This document shows positions 1 to 7,667 of a stretch of 14,824 bases of DNA, in pieces. The position numbers and the translations under genes were made by a program. How positions within the stretch are numbered: the first letter of the stretch is position 1; each line of letters starts with the position of its first letter. The notes under the pieces were generated by a model. That model did no database searches, had not been told where the DNA came from, and worked only from the letters and a program-made list of their open reading frames with translations. Source of the DNA: Anaerolineales bacterium (GTDB lineage Bacteria > Chloroflexota > Anaerolineae > Anaerolineales > Villigracilaceae); the NCBI GenBank assembly GCA_016789485.1, contig JAEURE010000037.1, forward strand, positions 1 to 14,824, given 5' to 3'.

Positions 1-431
1 AGCAGGGTAAACTCGTGTGCCTTGGCGGATGGATTTGTCTTCGCGGCTTTCTTGACGACAGGCTTGCCCAACTTCCCGACCCAGGCTTGGAATTTGGTGT
101 TGAGGATATTCGCCTGCACGGACATTTGTTCAAATTCCGAGAGGATGCGCATGGCCGTCTGGTTGCGAGAGTCGGTGGAAATGAACGAGTAGATGTAAGG
201 ATTGATGGTGCCAGAGAGTTCAAAGATCTCATTGAAGCGGTCTACTGATTCGCCGAGAAGTTTGCCAAGTTTCTTCGGGTCGGTCTTTGAATCTGCCTTG
301 CTGGCTTTTTTGAAAAACACTTCCATTTCATCCAACAGGGATTTGTATTTCTTGATGGCGTTCTTGAATTCCTTCGATTCAAGTGAGGGATAGACGTTGG
401 TCAGATCCCAGCGGGTTGCGGAAACGGTCAT
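1..431 (-). CDS. pepF: Oligoendopeptidase F (M3 family), N-terminal part
   Basis: Reading leftwards from ATG 431-429, the frame stays open to the window edge, giving 143 residues starting MTVSATRWDLTNVYPSLES. The RWDLTNVYPSLES opening is the typical start of PepF/M3B oligoendopeptidases, zinc metallopeptidases of about 600 residues that cleave short peptides in the cytoplasm. The helical N-terminal region follows, with segments such as LGESVDRFNEIFELSGTI and YIYSFISTDSRN. A lysine-rich insertion (KKASKADSKTDPKK) lies near residue 40. The catalytic HExxH motif would lie far downstream, outside the window, so activity cannot be judged. AAGGAG at 443-438, six bases before ATG, fixes the start. 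The gene is divergent from the 580-1053 gene. PepF is my best call; another M3B peptidase is possible. Confidence 0.85.
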   Translation of the reverse strand, partial: MTVSATRWDLTNVYPSLESKEFKNAIKKYKSLLDEMEVFFKKASKADSKTDPKKLGKLLGESVDRFNEIFELSGTINPYIYSFISTDSRNQTAMRILSEFEQMSVQANILNTKFQAWVGKLGKPVVKKAAKTNPSAKAHEFTL

Positions 432-459
432 GGTGATCTCCTTGTGAAAAGATGGATTA

Positions 460-486
460 AGTATACCGTGATTGAGTTTTGAGCAA
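460..486 (-). promoter_or_regulatory. Possible sigma70 promoter of the oligoendopeptidase gene
   Basis: On the minus strand a TTGCTC hexamer (486-481) is followed after 15 bases by TATACT (465-460), about 30 bases before the ATG at 431. The -10 box is good, while the -35 and the short spacer are weak. Its place between divergent genes supports a promoter, but the exact one is uncertain. Confidence 0.4.
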
Positions 487-579
487 TACCTACTTAAGAA
501 GGGTCAAATTGCGGAACATTTGTATGGATGATTCAGTCATTTTTAGAGTACAGTTAATATAGATAAATGGAGGTGTTTT

Positions 580-1053
580 ATGAAACAGGATAAATTTCTC
601 ACGGGTATTCTGATCGGGATTGGAATACTCATCCTGCTGGCTTTGGGATTGTTCTTTACGCGGCAGGAAAAGCGCGAGTACATTGCCGACAATGCACCCG
701 ACAGCGTGGTGCATAACTATGTCCTCGCAATTCTGAACAAGGATTACCAAAAAGCCTATGGCTACCTCGCTGACCTGGAACACAAACCCACCTACGAAGA
801 ATTTCGCCAGTCCTTTTTTAACGGCATGGTCAACCCTGGTGATATAGGCGTGGATGTCGGCGAAGTAGATATCAATAATGATGAGGCTGTGGTTACGCTG
901 GCTGTCTATTATTCCAATACTGACCCATTCTCCACTCGGTATGCCAGCGAAGACCGCGCCTTGTTGGTGCGACAGGACGGTGACTGGAAATTGAATTCCA
1001 TGCCCTATAATTTCTGGGATTACAACTGGTATCAGGAACCGTACAAGCCGTAA
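580..1053 (+). CDS. Membrane-anchored hypothetical protein, NTF2/DUF4878-like
   Basis: The 157-residue protein has a short basic N-terminus (MKQDK), one hydrophobic helix at about residues 7-27 and then RQEKRE. This predicts a membrane anchor with an extracytoplasmic soluble part. Residues 40-150 read like a small lumazine-binding/NTF2-like fold of the DUF4878 kind: a helix pair (VVHNYVLAILNKDYQKAYGYL) followed by beta strands (EAVVTLAVYYS, DRALLVRQDGDWKLNSMPY). The ending 'DGDWKL' is usual for this superfamily. I do not recognise a named family and assign no function. GGAGGTG at 569-575, six bases before ATG, decides the start. It is first in a plus-strand run leading to dnaN. A weak promoter (TTCAGT at 532-537, TAATAT at 555-560) may precede it. 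Confidence 0.8.
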   Translation: MKQDKFLTGILIGIGILILLALGLFFTRQEKREYIADNAPDSVVHNYVLAILNKDYQKAYGYLADLEHKPTYEEFRQSFFNGMVNPGDIGVDVGEVDINNDEAVVTLAVYYSNTDPFSTRYASEDRALLVRQDGDWKLNSMPYNFWDYNWYQEPYKP

Positions 1054-1060
1054 TAATTAT

Positions 1061-1115
1061 GTCATTGCGAGGAGCGTTCATGTTCTTCGCGACGAAGCAA
1101 TCTCCTCGCAATGAC
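1061..1115. repeat. Inverted-repeat element, GTCATTGCGAGGAG type
   Basis: GTCATTGCGAGGAG (1061-1074) is perfectly complementary to CTCCTCGCAATGAC (1102-1115), a 14-bp stem around a 27-base centre containing CGAAGCAATCTC. Sequences of this form (GTCATTGCGAG...GAAGCAATCTC) recur between genes in many bacterial genomes, from memory. The element starts 7 bases after the previous stop. An octamer, GGAGCGTT, occurs inside it (1071-1078) and again just outside (1116-1123), where its GGAG serves as the apparent ribosome-binding site of the next gene. A related, diverged copy lies at 3050-3108. Confidence 0.8.
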
Positions 1116-1128
1116 GGAGCGTTAATCC

Positions 1129-3048
1129 ATGAAAACTATTCGACGACTTTACTTTTATGCCGTAGCCGCCATCAGCGTTGAAGTGGTGCTGTGGGGAATC
1201 ATCACCCTGCTGCGTTCCATTTTCAACACCAACAAAATTGTGGATGGTTCATCCACGCTGGCGCAGGCGTTATCCCTTATTCTCGTAGGCTTGCCGATCT
1301 TTCTCATCCACTGGTTGTGGGCGCAGCGCGTTTCCGCAAAAGATGATGAGGAAAAAACGGCAGGTGTCCGCGCGATTTTTCTTTACGGAATTTTGCTCGG
1401 CACGTTGATCCCTGCTGTGCAAAACCTGCTTGCGTTGATCGACCGCACCTTTCTCTCCGCGGCAAATTTATACACGTATCGCGCCATTGTCGGCGGTTCA
1501 CAAACATGGCTCGATAACCTGATCGCCATTGTCATCAACCTGCTTCTCGCCGCCTACTTCTGGAATATCCTCAAAGAAGAATGGCGCACACTTCCTGAAA
1601 CTGAAAGCTTCGCAGAGATCCGCCGCCTGTACCGTTTCATCTGGATGCTCTACGGACTGCTCATGGTGGTCTTTGGCGCGCAACAAGCCCTGGACTATGC
1701 TTTCACATTCTCCCCCGAAAATGTGCTTGGAGCAGTTGGCCGCGAGATCATTGTCAATGCGATTGCATTGCTTTTGATCGGTTCCCCAATCTGGTTTTTC
1801 TCCTGGCGCATCCTACAGAACGTTTTGCCTGATTCTGCTGAGAGAGAATCTTATCTGCGCCTCGGTATTCTCTATCTGCTCTCCCTGAGCGGTGTGGTCA
1901 TCGTGCTGACGGCAGGCGGTAATCTGCTCTATATGCTCCTGATGTACATCTTTGGTGATGGCAAAAGTTTTGTCGAATTCTTGCAGGATATTGGCGGTCC
2001 TATTTCCGTTGGGCTGCCGTTCGGGGTAATTTGGGCGTATTATGGCAAATGGCTCAACCAGCAATTTGACTTTGACGAAAACGCGCCGCGTCGCGCAGGC
2101 AAGCAGAGATTGTATTTTTACATCCTCTCCATTCTTGGCTTGGCAGCAACATTCTTCGCGATTGCATCCTTATTGTCTGTCATCATTGATCTGGCTACTT
2201 CCAGAGGATATCTTAGCATTAGCGGCATTGCTTCCCCGCTTTCCAGTGCATTGGCGGCTCTTATCGTAGGACTCCCCCTTTGGTTGATGACGTGGCGGCC
2301 GATGCAGGCACAGGCGCTGGAAGAAGGAGACCGCGGTGACCATGCCCGCCGTTCGGTCATCCGCAAGACATATTTATATATTGTGCTCTTCGCCTCTGTG
2401 ATCGGTGGAATGGTTTCGGCGGGGACTTTGATCTTTACGCTCATCAATTCCTTGCTTGGTGGAGATGTTTCTAATTTTACGAAGTCCACACTCAATAGTT
2501 TGCAGGTATTGATCCTGTTTGGCGTGTTGTTGCAGTATCACCTTTCCGCTTTGCGGAAGGATGGATCTGCCCGCACCGATGTGCTGGAAGCCAAACAGGA
2601 AGGTTTCGAACTCCTTGTGTTGGATAACACGGACGGAAAATTTGGAGAAGCTGTGAAAGCCGCCTTTGCCAAGCGTGCGCCGAAAGTCCCATTGACGGTG
2701 TTGAACGTCAAGGATGGAATCCCAGCCGATATGAAGGCGAATGCCGTCATTTTGCCTGGGTCGCTGGCCGTGAGTCCACAGGGAAATGTTGGGGCGTGGA
2801 TTCAGTCATTTGGCGGGAGCAAGCTCATCGTCCCGGATGAAGCGGCGGGCGTTTGGTGGTTGAATGATTTTGGACAGGCGGCTGATTCAGCGAAGGCATT
2901 GGCTGAAGGGCAGGATATCCGCCCGCAATCCGCAGTGCGAACAACTCCTGTGTGGACATATATCGCTTACGTGTTCGCGGCGTTGTTTGCATGTCAGTTG
3001 ATATTTATGCTGCTGGCATTCGGTGTTTCGATGGTGACAAGGTTTTAA
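1129..3048 (+). CDS. DUF5671-type polytopic membrane protein with C-terminal alpha/beta domain
   Basis: This 639-residue integral membrane protein is made of three units of about 160 residues, each opening with a similar motif: RRLYFY near residue 5, RRLYRF near 165, QRLYFY near 326. Each unit is itself two halves of about 80 residues; second halves start near 81 (RAIFLY), 244 (RLGILYLL) and 412 (RKTYLY). Halves typically end in a Gly-x-Pro-hydrophobic-Trp pattern (VGLPIFLIHW, IGSPIWFFSW, VGLPLWLMTW). This predicts about 12 membrane helices. Residues 485-600 are soluble, with alternating strands and helices (FELLVLD, LTVLNV, AVILPG, SKLIVP). A last helix spans about 609-637. I match it to DUF5671, a Chloroflexota-associated family of unknown function. 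The start follows GGAG at 1116-1119, nine bases upstream. It lies 118 bp before dnaN, possibly cotranscribed. No catalytic motif is visible. Confidence 0.8.
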   Translation: MKTIRRLYFYAVAAISVEVVLWGIITLLRSIFNTNKIVDGSSTLAQALSLILVGLPIFLIHWLWAQRVSAKDDEEKTAGVRAIFLYGILLGTLIPAVQNLLALIDRTFLSAANLYTYRAIVGGSQTWLDNLIAIVINLLLAAYFWNILKEEWRTLPETESFAEIRRLYRFIWMLYGLLMVVFGAQQALDYAFTFSPENVLGAVGREIIVNAIALLLIGSPIWFFSWRILQNVLPDSAERESYLRLGILYLLSLSGVVIVLTAGGNLLYMLLMYIFGDGKSFVEFLQDIGGPISVGLPFGVIWAYYGKWLNQQFDFDENAPRRAGKQRLYFYILSILGLAATFFAIASLLSVIIDLATSRGYLSISGIASPLSSALAALIVGLPLWLMTWRPMQAQALEEGDRGDHARRSVIRKTYLYIVLFASVIGGMVSAGTLIFTLINSLLGGDVSNFTKSTLNSLQVLILFGVLLQYHLSALRKDGSARTDVLEAKQEGFELLVLDNTDGKFGEAVKAAFAKRAPKVPLTVLNVKDGIPADMKANAVILPGSLAVSPQGNVGAWIQSFGGSKLIVPDEAAGVWWLNDFGQAADSAKALAEGQDIRPQSAVRTTPVWTYIAYVFAALFACQLIFMLLAFGVSMVTRF

Positions 3049-3049
3049 T

Positions 3050-3108
3050 GTCGTTGCGAGCTGCTGTTCTTGTTTTTTGGCGGCAAAGTGTGCCGCCCTC
3101 ACAATGAC
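3050..3108. repeat. Diverged inverted-repeat element with nested hairpin
   Basis: GTCGTTGCGAG (3050-3060) pairs with CTCACAATGAC (3098-3108) by nine Watson-Crick pairs, one G-T wobble and one mismatch. These are the same ends as the element at 1061-1115, in degraded form. The interior differs and holds its own perfect hairpin: GGCGGCA (3079-3085), loop AAGTG, TGCCGCC (3091-3097). It begins one base after the stop codon of the DUF5671 gene. The inner hairpin lacks a T-tract on its 3' side, so an intrinsic terminator is unlikely. Confidence 0.65.
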
Positions 3109-3166
3109 GCGCAGGTTAATGATATACTTTTGAAAATTAATCAAAAGAAACCGAGGGCGAACACCC

Positions 3167-4300
3167 ATGAAAGTAACTGTCCTTCAAGAAAATCTTGCAC
3201 GCGGTTTGAGCATTGTTTCACGTGCTGTGTCACCGCGTAGCACACTTCCCGTTTTATCGAATATTTTGATTGCAACCGATGAAGGCCGCCTGCGGCTCTC
3301 TGCAACCAACCTTGAATTGGGTATTACTTGTTGGATCGCGGCGCGCATTGACGAAGAAGGTTCGACCACCGTTCCTTCTCGCACGTTCTCTGACCTTGTG
3401 AGCGCCATGCCGAGCGATCAGGTACAGTTGACCCTCGATACGAAAACTCAGAGCCTGCATGTAAAAGGCGGTGCATCGAATAACGATATCAAGTGTATTG
3501 ATGCTCAGGAATTTCCGCCGCTCCCCACGCCTGAAATGGACAGCGCGATCCAGTTGAACGTGGCTGATTTCAAAGAGATGATCCATCAGGTTGCGTTTGC
3601 TTCTTCGACAGACGAAGCCCGCCCGGTGTTGATGGGCGTGTTGATGCATGTGGAAAAAGATAAAGTGACGATGGCGGCGGCTGATGGCTTCCGTCTTTCC
3701 GTCCGCAAGGCGCAGTTATCTCAGGCTGTTTCCCAGCCGATCAATGTCATCATTCCCGCGCGCGCATTGAACGAATTAGCCCGCGTTGCCAGCGATGGCG
3801 AAGAACCCATTTACATGGTTGTCCCGAAGAATCGCGGACAGGTCCTCTTCCGCGTGAAGGATGTGGAAGTGGTCTCGCAGTTGATTGACGGAACCTTCCC
3901 CGATTATCAGCAAATTATTCCGCGCAATTATAAATCGCGCACACTGGTTTCAACCGCCACCCTCCTCAAGGCTTGCAAGCAGGCAGAGATCTTTGCGCGT
4001 GAAGGTTCGAATGTGGCGCGTTTGGATATCAAAGAATCCAAAGGTGAGATGCAGCCAAGTGAAGTGGAAATCTCAGCAACTTCCGAGGAAACCGGCAAGA
4101 ACGAGACCATCGTCGAAGCCACAGTGGATGGCGGCAGTGTGCTGATCGCGTTCAATGTCAAATTCCTGCGCGAGGCGCTGGAAGTCATCAGGACCCCGAA
4201 TGTGGCGCTGGAAACTTCCGCCGCGAATGCGCCGGGCGTAATCCGCCCGGTCGGTGATGACAACTTCCTGCATGTCATCATGCCGATGCATTTGGGATAA
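3167..4300 (+). CDS. dnaN: DNA polymerase III subunit beta (sliding clamp)
   Basis: The product is the ring-shaped dimeric clamp that tethers replicative polymerase to DNA and docks many repair and replication proteins. Its 377 residues fit the usual 365-380 and three clamp domains. Family landmarks are present in order: MKVTVLQENLARGLSIVSRAV at the start with TLPVLSNILI, ARPVLMGVLM and ADGFRLSVRKA in the middle, ARALNELAR, the hallmark LIDGTFPDYQQIIP, and the C-terminal MPMHLG, equivalent to the MPM-R-L end that forms part of the partner-binding cleft. GAGGG (3153-3157), nine bases upstream, supports the start, and TATACT at 3123-3128 may be a -10 box. Neither dnaA, recF nor gyrB adjoins it, unlike the classical origin cluster. 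A strong terminator follows. Confidence 0.98.
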   Translation: MKVTVLQENLARGLSIVSRAVSPRSTLPVLSNILIATDEGRLRLSATNLELGITCWIAARIDEEGSTTVPSRTFSDLVSAMPSDQVQLTLDTKTQSLHVKGGASNNDIKCIDAQEFPPLPTPEMDSAIQLNVADFKEMIHQVAFASSTDEARPVLMGVLMHVEKDKVTMAAADGFRLSVRKAQLSQAVSQPINVIIPARALNELARVASDGEEPIYMVVPKNRGQVLFRVKDVEVVSQLIDGTFPDYQQIIPRNYKSRTLVSTATLLKACKQAEIFAREGSNVARLDIKESKGEMQPSEVEISATSEETGKNETIVEATVDGGSVLIAFNVKFLREALEVIRTPNVALETSAANAPGVIRPVGDDNFLHVIMPMHLG

Positions 4301-4317
4301 CTCAGTTATGAAAGATG

Positions 4318-4351
4318 AATCCGCCAGCGCAATTTGCCTGGCGGATTTTTT
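4318..4351 (+). terminator. Intrinsic terminator of dnaN
   Basis: AATCCGCCAG (4318-4327) and CTGGCGGATT (4338-4347) form a perfect 10-bp stem with a 10-base loop, running directly into a six-T tract (4346-4351). It lies 18 bases after the dnaN stop and separates dnaN from the next plus-strand gene. Confidence 0.9.
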
Positions 4352-4415
4352 GTTATCATTAAAGAAAACCAGGGGCCTTTAAGACCTTTCGGTTCAACAA
4401 AAAACAGGTGTTCCC

Positions 4416-6791
4416 ATGACGTTTCCCAGCATTTCGATGGACAATGTAATCAAGATATTGCTTGCGCTCAGCCAATATCCTATTCTCAGCACGCGCATCC
4501 GCCATCAAATGCGGAAGGCTTTGTTTGCACGCGGTATTATCACAAAGGATAATTTCGATGAAGAAGCGCGTCTCAAAGCCATTGAATCGCAGGAACGCGA
4601 GGGATTGCACAATCCGTATACGGAAGAGAAAGCGGACGTTTGGGCTACCCGTCTTGCTCGTGTGCGGGACTCGTTAACCGATTTCTATTTTGCCTACAAC
4701 CTGCCTTATCAGGAATTTGAGCATATCGTTCGCCAGACGTTGACCGAACGCGGCAGTACGGATTCGGATTTTATCTGGTTCAATCCAGAGTTGGCTCCGC
4801 AGGATTTGCTTTTTGAACAGGCAGAGATCATCGAGTCCATGCCGCCGAAGGAACGTGAAAAATATCAGGCACGCCTGCAAGAGATCATCGTAGTGCTCAT
4901 CCGCACTCTGGTCAGCGATCAATTGAAATATATCAAGATGGCACGCCATTGGTTTACAGTGGAAGATTTGAAGGAGATTCGCAGGCGCAAGATCGGCGGC
5001 GGAAAGATCGGCGGCAAGGCGGCCGGGATGTTGCTGGCGCTGCGCATTCTCAAAGAAACTGCTCCCGCGGAAATTCGCGAGAACTTCAGAATTCCCGTCT
5101 CCTATTATCTTGGCTCGGATGTGTTTTACAACTTCTTGACCTTCAATGGCTTGGTGCATTGGAACGATCAAAAATACAAAACTGAAGAACAGATGCGGGA
5201 GGATTTTCCGTTGCTGTATGCGGAATTTCTAAAAGGGCAATTCTCTTCTGAGATCATTGAACACTTGGAAGAGATTCTCGTTGAAGCTGGCGATACGCCT
5301 CTTATTGTCCGCTCCTCCAGCCTGCTCGAAGACAACTTTGGCACTTCCTTCGCTGGGAAATATGAAAGCATATTTCTTCCAAACCAAGGGACACGGGATG
5401 AAAAACTATCAGCGTTGACAAATGCCATTTCGAGAATCTATGCCAGCGTCATGGACCCGGATGCGCTGCTTTATCGTCACCTGAAGGATTTGGCTGATTA
5501 CGATGAACGCATCGGCATCCTCATCCAGTTTGTGGAAGGTGAAAAAATGGGGCGGTATTTCCTTCCGCATGGCGCGGGTGTTGCGTTCAGTCGCAATCTG
5601 TACCGTTGGTCCCCTCAGATCAAGCAGGAGGACGGATTCCTGCGCCTCGTTTGGGGACTTGGTACTCGTGCCGTGGACATGGTTGCAGATGATTATCCGC
5701 GCCTTGTTGCTCTCAGCCATCCGCGCCTGCATTCATCATCTGATGTTCGCACTACGAAGCGTTATTCTCAACAAAGCGTGGATGTGATCGACCTTGAAGA
5801 AAATATTTTCACAACCGTCCCCGTCCACAAGATTATTCACGCAGATTATGACCCGGTCCGTTATATTGCCCAGGTTGCAGAAGATGGTTATCTCGCCGCC
5901 ATTCGTTCAAGGATTGCTGATCCTGAAAAAATGGTCATCACGTTTGATGGATTGCTGACCCGCACTTCATTTGCTGTGAATATCCGTCAGGCTCTGAAGT
6001 TGTTGGAAACCCATTATGACTCTCCCGTGGACACGGAATTCACCGTTGAAATTCTCAACCCCGAAGAACAGCATCCGCAGGTTCGCATTACTCTGCTTCA
6101 ATGCCGCCCGCAAAGCCATATTCAGGAAGCTGATGAGGTACAACTCCCAATCGACTTACAAAATGAGAATATTATTTTTTCAACACAGCGCATGGTTCCG
6201 CAGGGAGCGGTACAAAACATTCGCTATATTCTTTTTGTACCGTCCGAGGGATATTTCAGCCTGACATCCCAATCGGAGCGCACTCAACTTGAAAGAGCCA
6301 TTGGTCAGCTTAATTCAGCGCTGAAGGATGAAACCTTTATTGCGGTCGGTCCCGGCCGTTGGGGCACATCCACGCCAGACCTTGGTGTTCATGTATCATA
6401 CAGCGATATTTACAACACACGTTCGCTTGTTGAACTTGCGGGCGAGGCCATTGGCGCCTCTCCTGAGCCGTCTTTTGGAACTCACTTCTTTCAAGATTTA
6501 ATGGAAGCGCAAATTTATCCCATTGCAGTTTTTCTGGATGATAAAGACACCATCTTCAACAGGGATTTTTTCTATGCTACACCAAGCCGTCTTGAAGAAT
6601 TTATCTCGGTTGAAAATCCCCGCGTCCTTGCATCCCTGCGTTTGATCGCAGTCAATGACTATCGCGCATATCATCACATGGACTTGGTCATGGACGCAAA
6701 TAAAAGTCGTGCAGTGGCGTTTCTGGTGGAAGAGGAAAAACCAAAAGAAGATGATGTGGCAAACAGCGCGGCACCGGCGCAATTGGAATAA
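4416..6791 (+). CDS. PEP/pyruvate-binding (PPDK N-terminal type) domain protein
   Basis: This 791-residue protein carries the ATP-grasp nucleotide-binding domain of PEP synthase and pyruvate phosphate dikinase. Residues 194-204 (GGGKIGGKAAG) are its glycine-rich opening, 299-309 (RSSSLLEDNFG) match the conserved VRSS-x-ED-x-x-x-S-FAG segment, and LLQCRPQS near 560-567 matches the typical domain end. Residues 1-190 are mostly helical and unrecognised. The C-terminal third is a separate domain with GPGRWGT (645-651), SYSDIYNT and SFGTHFFQDL (686-695). The phosphohistidine swivel domain (TSGG-T-CHAA type) and the PEP-binding barrel are absent, so it cannot be a complete PEP synthase. It may phosphorylate something else or use a partner; the substrate is unknown. 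The start has only a weak AGGTG upstream, but MTFPSISMDNVIKILLALSQ looks a natural N-terminus. Confidence 0.85.
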   Translation: MTFPSISMDNVIKILLALSQYPILSTRIRHQMRKALFARGIITKDNFDEEARLKAIESQEREGLHNPYTEEKADVWATRLARVRDSLTDFYFAYNLPYQEFEHIVRQTLTERGSTDSDFIWFNPELAPQDLLFEQAEIIESMPPKEREKYQARLQEIIVVLIRTLVSDQLKYIKMARHWFTVEDLKEIRRRKIGGGKIGGKAAGMLLALRILKETAPAEIRENFRIPVSYYLGSDVFYNFLTFNGLVHWNDQKYKTEEQMREDFPLLYAEFLKGQFSSEIIEHLEEILVEAGDTPLIVRSSSLLEDNFGTSFAGKYESIFLPNQGTRDEKLSALTNAISRIYASVMDPDALLYRHLKDLADYDERIGILIQFVEGEKMGRYFLPHGAGVAFSRNLYRWSPQIKQEDGFLRLVWGLGTRAVDMVADDYPRLVALSHPRLHSSSDVRTTKRYSQQSVDVIDLEENIFTTVPVHKIIHADYDPVRYIAQVAEDGYLAAIRSRIADPEKMVITFDGLLTRTSFAVNIRQALKLLETHYDSPVDTEFTVEILNPEEQHPQVRITLLQCRPQSHIQEADEVQLPIDLQNENIIFSTQRMVPQGAVQNIRYILFVPSEGYFSLTSQSERTQLERAIGQLNSALKDETFIAVGPGRWGTSTPDLGVHVSYSDIYNTRSLVELAGEAIGASPEPSFGTHFFQDLMEAQIYPIAVFLDDKDTIFNRDFFYATPSRLEEFISVENPRVLASLRLIAVNDYRAYHHMDLVMDANKSRAVAFLVEEEKPKEDDVANSAAPAQLE

Positions 6792-6792
6792 T

Positions 6793-6825
6793 AAAATGGG
6801 CGATGGTGAGTCGCCTATTTTATTT
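6793..6825. terminator. Bidirectional terminator between convergent genes
   Basis: AAAATGGGCGA (6793-6803) pairs with TCGCCTATTTT (6811-6821) through 10 Watson-Crick pairs and one G-T pair, with a seven-base loop. T-rich sequence follows on both strands (TATTTTATTT on plus, CATTTTATTATT on minus). It lies just past the plus-strand PEP-domain gene and about 45 bases past the stop of the minus-strand YhfC gene, so it can serve both. Confidence 0.8.
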
Positions 6826-6828
6826 GAT

Positions 6829-6872
6829 TAGTAATTAGAACAAATGTTCTATTTGTTTTCGCCTCATTACTA
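6829..6872. repeat. AT-rich nested palindrome at convergent gene ends
   Basis: TAGTAAT (6829-6835) and ATTACTA (6866-6872) form an outer 7-bp stem that includes the TAG stop of the YhfC gene. Inside, AACAAAT (6839-6845) and ATTTGTT (6851-6857) form a second 7-bp stem with loop GTTCT. An overlapping palindrome, AGAACAAATGTTCT, spans 6837-6850. It may help transcription end on the minus strand; the AT-rich stems are weak. Confidence 0.45.
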
Positions 6873-7667
6873 GCCCGCGCCTGCTCCCGTTTCCTCAAGC
6901 TGACTCTGTGCCTGAACATTCAGTGCTTCTGCGAATTTTGGTTTTATCCAAAATATGATGAATAGACTGATCACTGCGCAAATTCCAATGATCCCTTCCA
7001 GCGCAAGCATGTCAATTTTCTGGACAAGATAAACTGCCAGCGCATCCACAATGGTGTGCCATAAAACCGCCAGCCAGAACCATACCTTATTTTTAGTGAC
7101 AAGCCCATACAGCACCATCAAAGACAAGGCCACATGCAGTGTCATGGCAAAGATGCGTTCGACCAGCCCAAGGATTGCCATGTGTGCAGGTGTTGACCAG
7201 TATTCCTTAACCTGTTGTGTCGCCAATTCAACTTGTTCGGCTGGAATGCTCGGCACCGTGGAGAGGTCCATGTTGCGATATGCAAGCATGTTCACAAAGG
7301 TCAACAAGGTAATGACGCCAAGCAGAATGGCTTCGACTCCGCCATGTCCGATGCCGACATAAACACCTTCATTCCACGTTCTTGTTTTCTTGAGAATGAA
7401 TTTGTATAGGAAATAACGAGCTGTTTCTTCAAAGAGTCCTGCCAGCAGCCCAAGCACAATGGCGGATATGACAATGTTCAAAGATTGAAGAGATGAATTT
7501 AATGCCAGCACCAACGGAATGTGCAGAACCTGTGATGCGATGAAGGTCAATGCGCCGGCTAGAAAAAGTTTCCAGGATAGTTTCAACTTTCGAGAGAAAT
7601 AGAACGCGGCGATTAGGGGCAAAAGGAGCATGCCCAACGAGTTAATAACGAGTAGAATTTCAAGCAT
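6870..7667 (-). CDS. YhfC-family glutamic-type intramembrane protease
   Basis: This 265-residue, very hydrophobic protein has about seven or eight predicted membrane helices. It shows the YhfC/PF10086 motif set, related to the CPBP/Abi family to which eukaryotic Rce1 belongs: Glu-Glu-x-x-Arg at 80-84 (EETARY), GIGHGGVEA at 106-113 (His108, Glu112), His178 in LHVALS and His204/Asp208 in WHTIVDA. These residues are the expected catalytic and metal- or water-positioning set, so it looks active. Relatives are membrane proteases, some linked to bacteriocin immunity; the substrate is unknown. The ATG overlaps the stop of the upstream DUF4177 gene by one base (TAATG), so translation is probably coupled. 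The last 15 residues (Gln/Glu/Gly/Ala-rich, ending GAGAG) form a short soluble tail. Confidence 0.88.
   Translation of the reverse strand: MLEILLVINSLGMLLLPLIAAFYFSRKLKLSWKLFLAGALTFIASQVLHIPLVLALNSSLQSLNIVISAIVLGLLAGLFEETARYFLYKFILKKTRTWNEGVYVGIGHGGVEAILLGVITLLTFVNMLAYRNMDLSTVPSIPAEQVELATQQVKEYWSTPAHMAILGLVERIFAMTLHVALSLMVLYGLVTKNKVWFWLAVLWHTIVDALAVYLVQKIDMLALEGIIGICAVISLFIIFWIKPKFAEALNVQAQSQLEETGAGAG

Noticed and set aside
3214..3224. TGTTTCACGTG half parS inside dnaN
   Set aside because: Only the left 11 of 16 bases match; the right arm (CTGTG) does not, and the sequence is explained by coding for IVSRAV.
4674..5171. 165-codon antisense open frame inside the PEP-domain gene
   Set aside because: It lies wholly opposite a well-supported gene, has no recognisable domain and no convincing binding site; a shadow of the real frame.
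6837..6850. AGAACAAATGTTCT resembles a GAAC-N4-GTTC LexA box
   Set aside because: It lies between convergent gene ends, not near a promoter, and overlaps hairpins that explain the symmetry.
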